Source of the DNA: H111-94 sp034436045
Lineage (GTDB): Bacteria > Chloroflexota > Ktedonobacteria > Ktedonobacterales > Ktedonobacteraceae
Direction of reading: 5' to 3'
Length of the DNA: 52,328 nt
Assembly (NCBI GenBank): GCA_034436045.1
Contig: DAOTVZ010000283.1
Location: 1 to 52,328, forward strand
Positions 42,352 through 51,300 of this stretch are shown in pieces. Each line of letters opens with the position of its first letter. The stretch's first letter is position 1. The notes beneath the pieces are model-generated. The model ran no database searches. It was not told the DNA's origin and saw only the letters and a list, made by a program, of their open reading frames with translations. The translations under genes and the position numbers were made by a program.

Positions 42352-44234
42352 GGTGGCATGTGATGGATACGAAGAACCATATTGTGTTTGTGACTCCTTA
42401 TTATCCACCGGAGAAGGCCGCCGCCGCCGTGCGCGTCAGCGAAACCGCCGTTCGCCTTGCTCAACGGGGGTATCACGTGACCGTGCTTACCACGATGCCC
42501 AACTATCCATCGGGCATCGTGCCACCGGCATATCGTGGCAGACGCATCATGCGCGAGGAGCGTGATGGCGTTGATGTTGTGCGTGTATGGAGCTATATTA
42601 CGGCCAACAAAGGGTTTTTGAAGCGCATTCTTGCGCAGCTTTCGTTTGGCTTGCTCGCTCCCGTGCTGGGTTGGCGCGCTATTGGGCATCCTGATCTGCT
42701 GCTTGTTCAGTCACCACCTCTCTTTGATGCGATTGCTGCTCTTATTCTATCATGGTTCAAAGGTTGCCCGTTTATCTTTATCGTCTCTGATCTCTGGCCC
42801 GAATCCGCTGTGCAGTTAGGGGTGTTACGCAACCGGGCCTTCATCTGGCTGGCGGAGCAGTTGGCCTGGTATACATATCGCAAAGCCGCTTTTGTCTGGG
42901 CACTGACAGAAGGGATTCGCCGCACCCTGGTTGAACGTGGCCTGCCATCGGAGCGAGTCTTCCTGCTGGCGAACGGTGTCGATATTCATAAATTCAGGCC
43001 AATGAAACGGGAGGAGGCACGGGCGCATTTTGCCTGGGGTGAGCAGTTTGTGGCGCTGTACGCCGGTACACACGGCCTGGCGCACGGCTTAACGACGGTA
43101 CTGGATGCCGCTGAGCGCCTGCGTGACCATCCTGATATACGCTTCGTATTGGCAGGCGACGGAGCGGCTAAGCCCGAACTGATCGCAGATGCGCAAAGAC
43201 GGGGTTTGCCGAATGTGACCTTTCTGGAAGCACAGCCGCACGAGTGTATGCCCTTGCTAATTGCCAGCGCCGATGCCTGCCTGGTACCATTGCGCAAGCT
43301 TCCACTGTTTGAGGGTGCATTACCCTCAAAAATGTATGAGATCATGGCCTGTGCGCGTCCAATTATTCTGGGTGTTCAAGGCGAAGCGTGCAATATTGTG
43401 GCAAAAGAGGCAGGTGCAGCCCTCGCAGTCGAGCCGGAGAACGCGCAGGCATTGGCAGAGGCCATCCTGTCTCTTCAAGCACAGCCAGAAATGGCGGCCC
43501 GTCTGGGCAAGCAGGGCCGCCGTCTGGTAGAGATGCGCTTCAGCCGCGATCAACAAATTGTTGTACTTGAAAAGTACGTAAATGCCATTTTAGGTAAGAA
43601 TGCAAGACAAGCACAAGGCCAGCCGAGTGTGACTTGCGCTCGCTTTGATCCCTACTCCCTTTGGAGCAGAACAAGAGATGTTGTCTTCGGTCTCATCGGA
43701 TGCCTGCTAATCGTGCTGTTGCTACCTCTGCTCGCTCCCCTGATCTACCTGGACTCGCCTGGGCCAATATTTTATAGCCAGGAACGGGTAGGATTGCATG
43801 GACGCCTGTTTCGTATTTATAAGTTCCGCTCAATGAGCGCAGAGGCGAGCCGTACCGGCCACTTGATGTGGGCACAGGTGCAGGACCCACGAGTTACGCG
43901 CGTAGGACGTTTCTTGCGCTGCACGCACATAGACGAATTGCCACAGATGTGGAATATCCTGCGCGGGGATATGAGCTTGATCGGCCCACGTCCTCCCTTA
44001 CCAGCTTTCAGTTGCAAGCTGGAAAAGGCGCTTCCAGACTATCATCGCAGGATGATGGTGAAGCCTGGTCTGACCGGCCTGGCCCAGGTGAAGCACCATT
44101 ATGGCGATACGCTGGAAGATGAGCGCACTAAGCTGAATTATGATCTGTACTACATTGCTCATCGTAGCTGCAAACTGGATATATACATTATTATGAAAAC
44201 GATGATTGCGGTTATAACTGGCAATGGCCGATGA
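42348..44234 (+). CDS. Fusion of GT4 glycosyltransferase and polyprenyl-P sugar transferase
   Basis: A 628-residue two-enzyme protein. Residues 1-410 form a WcaI/WbuB-type GT4 (VFVTPYYPPEKAAAAVRVSE, LPSKMYEIMACARPIILGV). Residues 435-628 form the bacterial sugar transferase domain: a membrane helix (GLIGCLLIVLLLPLLAPLIY), SPGPIFYSQERVG, RIYKFRSM, and DELPQMWNILRGDMSLIGPR. That domain loads the first sugar phosphate on undecaprenyl phosphate, and the GT4 part should add the second sugar. The two are normally separate proteins. The reading frame is unbroken through the linker (about 410-435). The gene starts in ATGA overlap with the epimerase gene; ATG 42363 is a second choice. Confidence 0.92.
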   Translation: MRWHVMDTKNHIVFVTPYYPPEKAAAAVRVSETAVRLAQRGYHVTVLTTMPNYPSGIVPPAYRGRRIMREERDGVDVVRVWSYITANKGFLKRILAQLSFGLLAPVLGWRAIGHPDLLLVQSPPLFDAIAALILSWFKGCPFIFIVSDLWPESAVQLGVLRNRAFIWLAEQLAWYTYRKAAFVWALTEGIRRTLVERGLPSERVFLLANGVDIHKFRPMKREEARAHFAWGEQFVALYAGTHGLAHGLTTVLDAAERLRDHPDIRFVLAGDGAAKPELIADAQRRGLPNVTFLEAQPHECMPLLIASADACLVPLRKLPLFEGALPSKMYEIMACARPIILGVQGEACNIVAKEAGAALAVEPENAQALAEAILSLQAQPEMAARLGKQGRRLVEMRFSRDQQIVVLEKYVNAILGKNARQAQGQPSVTCARFDPYSLWSRTRDVVFGLIGCLLIVLLLPLLAPLIYLDSPGPIFYSQERVGLHGRLFRIYKFRSMSAEASRTGHLMWAQVQDPRVTRVGRFLRCTHIDELPQMWNILRGDMSLIGPRPPLPAFSCKLEKALPDYHRRMMVKPGLTGLAQVKHHYGDTLEDERTKLNYDLYYIAHRSCKLDIYIIMKTMIAVITGNGR

Positions 44235-44274
44235 AGAGATATGCGTTTTGCACATGAACGAGAGGAGAAAAATC

Positions 44275-44433
44275 ATGACTACACGAGCCGAGCGAGAAAA
44301 ACATGCTTCGCTCAGCATGTCCGCCCGCTTCACCCTTATTTCCGTACTGCCATTTTTATTTTGCCTGCGCTGTGAAGACAAGAAGTTTTTAGCCAAAGCA
44401 GCAAGTGTAACCAGAGATCAATCATATACATAG
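44275..44433 (+). CDS. Possible small protein, 52 residues
   Basis: An ATG follows AGAGGAG at good distance. The product starts with a charged part (MTTRAEREKHASLSMS) and has one hydrophobic stretch (FTLISVLPFLFCL), so it could be a single-pass membrane peptide. A small hairpin (ACATGCT/AGCATGT near 44300) lies within it. It fills the gap between the fusion gene and Wzy. No family was recognised; chance occurrence is possible. Confidence 0.3.
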   Translation: MTTRAEREKHASLSMSARFTLISVLPFLFCLRCEDKKFLAKAASVTRDQSYT

Positions 44434-44443
44434 CAAGGGGTAG

Positions 44444-45922
44444 ATGATGATGAATACGAAGACATGGGTAGCTAGCATCATAAGAAGTGATGACCATAAG
44501 ACATTTTCTTCTATCTTTCTACATTTTTTGTGGCTTGTACTGGCAGTTGTAATGTTTCTGGGGGGTATGGCTCTTGCCATGCTTTTAGAAGGGAAGTTTA
44601 GTTTCTATGGGCTTGATATTGTGGTGGGAATTTTTGGTTTGTTGGTTGTAGCAATTTTACTGCTTCTCAGACAGGAAAAATTAATAATCGCTCTCATTAT
44701 TGTCATACACTTGTATATTGATTTATATTTTGGTGTTTTAGCTGCTGCTCTGATAATACCAATTATGTTATTACCTGTTTATTTTCTTCGCCGATCTCCT
44801 GCATCTCCCTGGGTAATGCCGCGTGCGATCTGGCTGTGGCTTCTCCTTCTCGTTCTTTGCATACCTGCTACGATCCAGGGAGGCGGCCTTTATAATTTCC
44901 TCTATTACTATTGTGACGTCTTTGCTGGTGCCTTACTTATATTCTGGCTAGGGATAGTTGTTGCCAATAATGAAATGAATATGCGCATGATTCTTCAGAT
45001 GATAGCTGCTATCGGTACATTTTTCGCTATAGTTACTATCATTCAATTTATGACAGGAACATTGTTGTTCGGGTCATCGCGTTTTACTGATGAGCTTTTA
45101 CAGACATCGGATTTTGCGCTTTTTAGTGGCTCTAGCATCTCTCGTGCAGGCTCTTTCTTCGTAAATCCAGATTGGAATGGAACATTCTTTAGTATCATGC
45201 TCTTTCTGCCGATTGGCCTTTTTATCCAAAGTTCTTCTCTGTTTGAAAAGATATTGTATTTTATCGAAATATTTCTTATCCTGATCGCCTTGCTTGCCAC
45301 TTTTAGTACTGGTGCCTGGGTAGGAGCTTTTGCAGGTATAGCTGTCTTATTAATTTTGATAGGATACGTCGGGTATCGGCTAATTATGTTATGTCTCTTT
45401 GGGGTGATAGCGCTGGCAGGAGGAATTTTTTTCTCCTCGCAGATTAATGCCCAGCTTCAACATGCAACAGCGCCAAATGAGTTGGCACTACGCCAGGGGG
45501 TATGGCAAACCGCCATAAATGTGATTCGCACTTTTCCTCTGACAGGTATTGGGTTGAGCCAGCAAATTTATTTGCAAAAGTCCTCACTATATCAGGCCAG
45601 GACACAATATCTTCCTTTAGCACATCCCCATGATGCGTACCTGGAAATTGGAGCGATGGCTGGTTTACCAGTTCTTGCAGCGTTTTTAGCTGTTCTCCTC
45701 TTGGCATTGTGGTTAGCATTGCGTAACTGGATGTTGGCCGATCAGCGAAGTCGTCCCTTGATAGGTGCAGTCATAGCTTCTGTCTTTGCACTAAGTATCA
45801 ATAGTATAAGCATTAATGGTTGGACGCTTCCTCCCCTGGCAGCATTAGGATGGCTGATTTTAGGTCTCGTTTCTTCTCCTTTGCTCAAAAAAAGTTTGAT
45901 GAGTATAAAGAAAGAGGGGTAA
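44444..45922 (+). CDS. O-antigen polymerase/ligase family protein (Wzy)
   Basis: A 492-residue membrane protein with about 12 helices. The large external loop and Wzy_C signature are visible: LRQGVWQTAINVIRTFPLTG, IGLSQQI, LAHPHDAYLEIGAMAGLPVL. It joins flipped repeat units outside the membrane, or ligates the chain to an acceptor. Three consecutive ATGs occur; AAGGGG lies ahead. It is AT-rich compared with the epimerase/dehydrogenase genes upstream. It is four bases from the next gene. Confidence 0.9.
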   Translation: MMMNTKTWVASIIRSDDHKTFSSIFLHFLWLVLAVVMFLGGMALAMLLEGKFSFYGLDIVVGIFGLLVVAILLLLRQEKLIIALIIVIHLYIDLYFGVLAAALIIPIMLLPVYFLRRSPASPWVMPRAIWLWLLLLVLCIPATIQGGGLYNFLYYYCDVFAGALLIFWLGIVVANNEMNMRMILQMIAAIGTFFAIVTIIQFMTGTLLFGSSRFTDELLQTSDFALFSGSSISRAGSFFVNPDWNGTFFSIMLFLPIGLFIQSSSLFEKILYFIEIFLILIALLATFSTGAWVGAFAGIAVLLILIGYVGYRLIMLCLFGVIALAGGIFFSSQINAQLQHATAPNELALRQGVWQTAINVIRTFPLTGIGLSQQIYLQKSSLYQARTQYLPLAHPHDAYLEIGAMAGLPVLAAFLAVLLLALWLALRNWMLADQRSRPLIGAVIASVFALSINSISINGWTLPPLAALGWLILGLVSSPLLKKSLMSIKKEG

Positions 45923-45926
45923 CATA

Positions 45927-46928
45927 ATGAATTCAATCAACCGATCTTTGGCAGGTAAACACGTGCTGGTAACGGGTGGCGCTGGTTTTATTGGAAGTCA
46001 TCTTGTTGACCGGCTGATACTGGAAAAGGTTAAACGGCTAACGGTAGTTGATAATTTTTTTCTAGGAAAACATATCAACCTCGCTGAGGCACGAAAAAAG
46101 ATGCCGGATTTGCAGATTGTACATGCGGATGCCTCGAATGAGCAAGTATTGCGTAATGTCTTCTCGAAATTGAATGGAGTTGATGTGATCTTCGACCTGG
46201 CAGTCATTCCATTACCTACCTCGTTAGAGCGCCCGAAGTTTTGCTTCGATACAAATGTAATGATGACCTCGGTACTCTGTGAGCTGTTACGTGAGGGCTT
46301 GTTTGAAACATTAGTGCATTTCTCATCGTCAGAGGCATACGGATCAGCTAGAACTGTCCCAATGAGTGAAGATCATCAATTAGATCCTCTTACCCCGTAT
46401 GCAGCTAGTAAAGCGGCAAGTGATCATCTTGTGCGCACTTATGCCACAACATTTGGTGTCGATGCCATCGTCCTGCGTCCATTTAATAATTATGGCCCTC
46501 GACAGAATGAACAACAATATGCAGGCGTTATCCCCACCATCTTAAAGTGCGCTTTTGAAGGGCGTGCTTTTACTCTCTTTGGTGATGGTCTCCAGACGAG
46601 GGATTATATTTATGTCACCGATACTGTTCAGGCGGCTCTCGACCTCTACAAAAATTCGCAAACAAGAGGGTTAGTGGTGAATATTGGCTCTGGTCGAGAA
46701 ATTAGCATTATCAACCTCAAAACAAAGATTGAGCAAATTCTGGGATGGGAGATTCCTGTCCACCATCGTGACCCCCGGCCCGGTGATGTTCGTCGGCATC
46801 TGGCAGATATCACACTTTTAAAGAGCCTGGTTGAGTTTGAGCCGCAGGTATCGATTGATGAAGGTTTAAGGCAAACTATAGAATACTACCGTAATAGCTT
46901 ATATACTTTTCATAAAGGAGAAAAGTGA
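45927..46928 (+). CDS. NAD-dependent sugar epimerase/dehydratase, SDR (first)
   Basis: A 333-residue extended SDR. VLVTGGAGFIGSHLVD binds NAD, SSSEAYGSARTVPMSEDHQL and YAASKAASDHLVRTYA give the Ser and YxxxK catalytic residues, and RPFNNYGPRQ and GDGLQTRDYIYVTD fit UDP-hexose 4-epimerases and related 4,6-dehydratases. It makes an activated sugar for the polymer. It shares a four-base overlap with the next SDR gene. Confidence 0.88.
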   Translation: MNSINRSLAGKHVLVTGGAGFIGSHLVDRLILEKVKRLTVVDNFFLGKHINLAEARKKMPDLQIVHADASNEQVLRNVFSKLNGVDVIFDLAVIPLPTSLERPKFCFDTNVMMTSVLCELLREGLFETLVHFSSSEAYGSARTVPMSEDHQLDPLTPYAASKAASDHLVRTYATTFGVDAIVLRPFNNYGPRQNEQQYAGVIPTILKCAFEGRAFTLFGDGLQTRDYIYVTDTVQAALDLYKNSQTRGLVVNIGSGREISIINLKTKIEQILGWEIPVHHRDPRPGDVRRHLADITLLKSLVEFEPQVSIDEGLRQTIEYYRNSLYTFHKGEK

Positions 46929-47869
46929 TGCGTTTGCTTGTGACAGGTGCCAACGGATTCATTGGTCGCAATATGCTTCTTGCCTTCCCACATTCCTGGG
47001 AAGTAGTAGCGCTTTACCGATCTGGTAATCATGACTTCCAGGCTTTCTTGAAAGCGCATCGGCTAGATCATGTGTACCCTCTAGCATGCGATTTGACAGA
47101 TGCCTGCCAGGTTGAGCAAGCCGTTGGCCAGATTGGAAGAAATTTTGATACCTGTCTTGCACTAGCTAGCAATACATCCATTCCAGTTTCGATACAGCGT
47201 CCTATTTATGATCTGACGACGAACGTCAATGGCTTGCTTCACCTCCTTCAGGCCTGTACTTTTGAGCATCTTGTCTATCTTTCATCTGGCGCTGTGTATA
47301 TAGGGTTATCAGGGATAGTTGATCCCACATCGGTGGTTTCGCCCACCTTGCCTTACGCTATATCCAAGCTGGCGGCAGAACACTATATACGCGCACACGT
47401 CATTCACCGCCATTCACCTACCTATGCTACGATCATCCGTTTCTTCGGGGCATACGGCCCTTATGAACCTTCACGTAAGCTATACACGAAACTCGTTCGA
47501 CGGTTTGCTTTTGAGCGCAATCCCTATTTCACTGTCATTGGCGATGGAAAGAATTTTATCGATGCGATGTATGTCGGTGATGCAGTGAAGGCTCTGTTGG
47601 CTGTGTTAGAAAGGCCCCCCGCTGAGAAAGTTCGCTGCATTGACCTCGGTGTAGGAAGCGGCGACACGATCAATGAAATTGTCACGCGCGCCGCTCATCT
47701 CTTTGGCCTGGAACCAGTCATTAACCATGAAGGCTCTTCTGCTGAATATATTCAATTTGTAGTTGATCCTGAGCCTTTCAGGCTGGCTTATCAGTTCCTG
47801 CCATCTATCCCATTAGAGGTGGGCCTTATGCATCTCTTCACCCATCTACAGAAAGAAGACAAGCTATGA
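46925..47869 (+). CDS. NAD-dependent sugar epimerase/reductase, SDR (second)
   Basis: A 314-residue extended SDR starting MMRLLVTGANGFIGRNMLL. YLSSGAVYIGLSG and PYAISKLAAEHYIRAH supply the Ser and YxxxK residues; IIRFFGAYGPYEPSRKLYTK and GDGKNFIDAMYVGDAV follow. It resembles dTDP-4-keto-sugar reductases and 4-epimerases more than the first SDR does. It overlaps both its neighbours by four bases, so it belongs to the same translational unit. Substrate not known. Confidence 0.87.
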   Translation: MMRLLVTGANGFIGRNMLLAFPHSWEVVALYRSGNHDFQAFLKAHRLDHVYPLACDLTDACQVEQAVGQIGRNFDTCLALASNTSIPVSIQRPIYDLTTNVNGLLHLLQACTFEHLVYLSSGAVYIGLSGIVDPTSVVSPTLPYAISKLAAEHYIRAHVIHRHSPTYATIIRFFGAYGPYEPSRKLYTKLVRRFAFERNPYFTVIGDGKNFIDAMYVGDAVKALLAVLERPPAEKVRCIDLGVGSGDTINEIVTRAAHLFGLEPVINHEGSSAEYIQFVVDPEPFRLAYQFLPSIPLEVGLMHLFTHLQKEDKL

Positions 47870-49194
47870 AGCTCCTTCGCCGCCTTATTTTTGGCGCTCC
47901 CATAGTGCATAAGCAGAAGCAAGCGACCCTTGAGCAGGTCTGTATCCCGATCACGGCGTTTCCGGTCGCGGGCGGAATGCGTTCTGTCCTCTCCGGCGTG
48001 GCTCAAGTCATGAGCGATCAGTGGCAAATCACCTATCTCACGTATTGCAAAGGCAAAGATACGCAAGGATTGACCATTAAGACGTTCGGCAGTGCAAAAA
48101 CGCATCCCTGGCATTTCCCAAATGTCTGGTTCTATAGCTTCGCTGGCGCGGTCAAACTTCTCTCTTTACTGCGTCAAAACGCTCATTATGACCTTATTCT
48201 TTCACAGGATGGGGTCTTTACCGGTGCTTTTGCGGCCTTGATCGGTAAGTTGGCGGGAGTGCGCGTAGTTTGTATGGATCATGGCAATATGACCTGGTTG
48301 GAAAATCCTGCTTTGCGCGCGGAAAGAGCGCGGATGACTCAAACTCTTCCCTGGCCTGAAAAACTACTTTCTCGTGTACGTTATGCCTGTTATTGGGCAT
48401 CACTGAGCCTACTGGCGGCCATTGCGACAAAATGCAGCGATCAGTTTCTTGTCGCAGGTGATGAGGTAGAAGAAGTTTACCGCAACCGATTTGGCGTACA
48501 GGCGAACCGCATCTTTCGTTATTCCTATATGGTGGATACATCTCGATTCAACCTGCTGGATGAAGACGCGAAAGCGAAGATACGTGCTGAGCAAGAGTTA
48601 ACAAACGATCATATCATCATTACGATGATTAATCGTCTTGCGCCGGAGAAAGGGCTGGAAATTGCGTTGAATGGGATAGCTTCAGCGCTGTCTGAGCTTC
48701 CATCGGCAATCCGCACACGAGTGAGGGTAATTATAGCAGGGGATGGACCTATGCGCTCCCAGATCGAGGACTATATCCTCCACGATGGTCTGGAGGGGAT
48801 TTGTATGTTATGGGGTGAGGCAACGCCATCAGATGTCATCAAGCTTCTTGCAATAACAGATATCTTTCTCTATGCAGGAACGCGAGGAACAAATTATTCA
48901 GTGGCGATTCTTGAAGCAATGGCTGCTGCTTGTGCAATAATTGCTTCAACCGTTCCCCTGTCGAACGCCAGATTACTCGACCAGGGACGAGGCATTGCTG
49001 TCAAACCTGGTGATGCTACTGCGATTAGTAAAGCACTTATTTGCCTCTGTAGTGATTTGGGGCTTTGTCGTGAAATGGGACAGAGAGCAAGAGCCTATGT
49101 TACGAATCACCATAATGCTGAGGTACTCAAACGCAGCATTTTACGCGCTACCTCCTTCATAACGACGATAGAGAAACCTATCTTTATGTTCTAG
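47866..49194 (+). CDS. Glycosyltransferase family 4 (last of the locus)
   Basis: A 442-residue GT-B transferase. The opening (CIPITAFPVAGGMRSVLSGV) forms the acceptor-side Gly-rich loop. The donor domain has IITMINRLAPEKGLEIALNG, IIAGDGPMRSQIEDYI and GTNYSVAILEAMAAACAIIA, where the EX7E motif has lost its first Glu (NYSVAILE). It ends the run of overlapping genes that begins at the Wzy gene. Donor and acceptor are unknown. Confidence 0.85.
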   Translation: MKLLRRLIFGAPIVHKQKQATLEQVCIPITAFPVAGGMRSVLSGVAQVMSDQWQITYLTYCKGKDTQGLTIKTFGSAKTHPWHFPNVWFYSFAGAVKLLSLLRQNAHYDLILSQDGVFTGAFAALIGKLAGVRVVCMDHGNMTWLENPALRAERARMTQTLPWPEKLLSRVRYACYWASLSLLAAIATKCSDQFLVAGDEVEEVYRNRFGVQANRIFRYSYMVDTSRFNLLDEDAKAKIRAEQELTNDHIIITMINRLAPEKGLEIALNGIASALSELPSAIRTRVRVIIAGDGPMRSQIEDYILHDGLEGICMLWGEATPSDVIKLLAITDIFLYAGTRGTNYSVAILEAMAAACAIIASTVPLSNARLLDQGRGIAVKPGDATAISKALICLCSDLGLCREMGQRARAYVTNHHNAEVLKRSILRATSFITTIEKPIFMF

Positions 49195-49244
49195 AGGCAT
49201 ATTTTACCGTTTCAAATATGTTTTAGACTGCCAGAGAGATAAAA

Positions 49245-51269
49245 ATGTCAACACCTCAATTTCAATTCCGACCGACTATAAGCGAGCAACCAACGCTGAA
49301 AATCAAGGCCCGTATCCCTGGCAGGCGGCATGCTGCAAAATGGCGACGCTACCTCTTACTGTCTGTGCTGCTTCTCAGCGTGATAAGTGGCTCCCTTCTC
49401 TCTGTTATCGGCTATCTTATCTATCATGGGATGTATCAGCGTGATATGGGGCTGGCACGGCTGGGGATACAGCATGCACAAAAAGCTGAGGCTTTACTGC
49501 TTAGTTTGTCTCATAATCCCCTTGATGCACAGACGGTGAGTCAGGCGCAGCGAGAGTTATCACAGGCAAGCGCCAGCTTTAGCCAGTTACAGCGTGATCT
49601 CGCTTCCTTACCACCGGGGACGACGCTTGTTCCTGTCTATGGAACACGTGTCGAGACCATCGTCCATGTGGTTGCTATGGCCCAATCGCTCATCCAGGCC
49701 GGGCTAACCGGTTGTAGCATATTCGGTCTGCTAACAGCTCGTTTGCACGATCCTCTCAATCCACACGCTCAGGGCATTACGACCACCGATCTCTCAAGCA
49801 TGTCGCGCGCAATACGCTCAATGCGGGCTGATCTCACAAATGCTGGCATCCAGCTAGCACAGGTTCAATCGGGTGAGGTGCAGTTCAACATGCAGCTAAG
49901 TAAAGTAGTGGCCGAGTTGCATACATACGTGCCAGAGGCGTTGAGGTGGGTACAGACTCTCGAACAGGCGTTGCCGGTGTTGCCAACGCTGCTCGGTGTG
50001 GGCACGTCGACCAATTATCTGATCGAGGTGCTCGACTCAACAGAACTGCGCCCTGGGGGCGGCTTCATCGGCAACTATGGCTATGCCACCCTTTCCGGCG
50101 GACGCCTGGTGGACGCACATATTACTGATGTTGATCTGCTCGACCGCCCCTTTGAGGCCGCCGGGAATACCATCGCGGTACCTGCACAATACAAATGGTT
50201 CAATGAAATTCTGGGGCCGGGAACCTGGAGCCTGCGCGACTCCGATCTGGACGCGGACTTCCCTACCTCGGCCCGTTATGCGCTCACCAACTATACACTG
50301 GAAGGTGGCACGCCACCTGGGCAGGGGGTCATTGCCATCACGCCGACCTTCATGCAACAAATCTTGCAGATTACGGGGCCAATTGCAGTGCCTGAATATG
50401 GTGATACCGTCACGGTACAAAATCTTATCCCGTTGATCCACGATCATCAGCTTGGCCCCAAAGCGGGCAGCGACCTGATCCCTTCGCCCGATGGCTACTC
50501 TTCGTTACGTAAGCGCTTCACCGCCATCTTAGCGCAAAACCTTCTCGCCCGCGTGCGCCAGCTTGCACCCACCGAGGCGGCAAAGTTTATGCAGGTATTT
50601 ATCAATGGCGTGCGTACCAAAGACATACAGATATATTTCACGGCACCGGCTGTCGAACAATTACTAGCGCTCTCACACCTGGATGATGCCATCCAGAGTC
50701 CTGCCGGTGATAGCCTGATGGTAGTCGATGCCAACCTGTCACCCAACAAAGCCAACAGCTTTATTACCAGCACAATCAATGACCAGGTGACGATCAACAC
50801 GCAAGGTCAGGTGATGCATCATATGACGCTCACCTATGCCTGGACTCTGCCAGGACAGAATTATGGCAATCCCATTTACCGCGACTATGTACAGGTCTAT
50901 GTGCCACCGGAGAGCCAGTTGCTGACTCAGCAGGGCTGGCAACCCTACGGTATCACGTCGGCGCATGGGCGCGAGGTCTTTACCGGTTTCTTCACCCTGA
51001 CCTTCGGCGAGACACATAGCATCACACTGGATTGGCGGGAAAAAGGCACAGTTGCGCATGACAGGAGTGGCTGGCACTATCGGTACCTGCTTCAGCGCCA
51101 GGCGGGTATCCTGCGCACTGTGCAGGTACACATAACACTCCCTGCCTGTGCCAATGATATTGTGCCATTTAACCATGAGTTGTTTGTGCCTCGGCAATCG
51201 CTTGTTCTTAACGAGCCTTTGACCCAGGACACGGCATCAGGTGTGGATTATGGCTGCCATACGCCTTGA
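49245..51269 (+). CDS. DUF4012 domain membrane protein
   Basis: A 674-residue protein with one N-terminal membrane helix (about 35-60, YLLLSVLLLSVISGSLLSVI) after a basic cytoplasmic start, an external helical region (about 65-235) and the DUF4012 core (from LLGVGTSTNYLIEVLDSTEL, then RPGGGFIGNYGYATLSGGR). A C-terminal beta-rich part follows. The function of DUF4012 is not established, but such genes often lie beside surface polysaccharide genes in Actinobacteria and Chloroflexota, and a part in polymer attachment or export is plausible. It follows the last glycosyltransferase gene by 50 bases. Confidence 0.88.
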   Translation: MSTPQFQFRPTISEQPTLKIKARIPGRRHAAKWRRYLLLSVLLLSVISGSLLSVIGYLIYHGMYQRDMGLARLGIQHAQKAEALLLSLSHNPLDAQTVSQAQRELSQASASFSQLQRDLASLPPGTTLVPVYGTRVETIVHVVAMAQSLIQAGLTGCSIFGLLTARLHDPLNPHAQGITTTDLSSMSRAIRSMRADLTNAGIQLAQVQSGEVQFNMQLSKVVAELHTYVPEALRWVQTLEQALPVLPTLLGVGTSTNYLIEVLDSTELRPGGGFIGNYGYATLSGGRLVDAHITDVDLLDRPFEAAGNTIAVPAQYKWFNEILGPGTWSLRDSDLDADFPTSARYALTNYTLEGGTPPGQGVIAITPTFMQQILQITGPIAVPEYGDTVTVQNLIPLIHDHQLGPKAGSDLIPSPDGYSSLRKRFTAILAQNLLARVRQLAPTEAAKFMQVFINGVRTKDIQIYFTAPAVEQLLALSHLDDAIQSPAGDSLMVVDANLSPNKANSFITSTINDQVTINTQGQVMHHMTLTYAWTLPGQNYGNPIYRDYVQVYVPPESQLLTQQGWQPYGITSAHGREVFTGFFTLTFGETHSITLDWREKGTVAHDRSGWHYRYLLQRQAGILRTVQVHITLPACANDIVPFNHELFVPRQSLVLNEPLTQDTASGVDYGCHTP

Positions 51270-51300
51270 TCCTTGCCCGTAGCATCGATACAGAATATTC

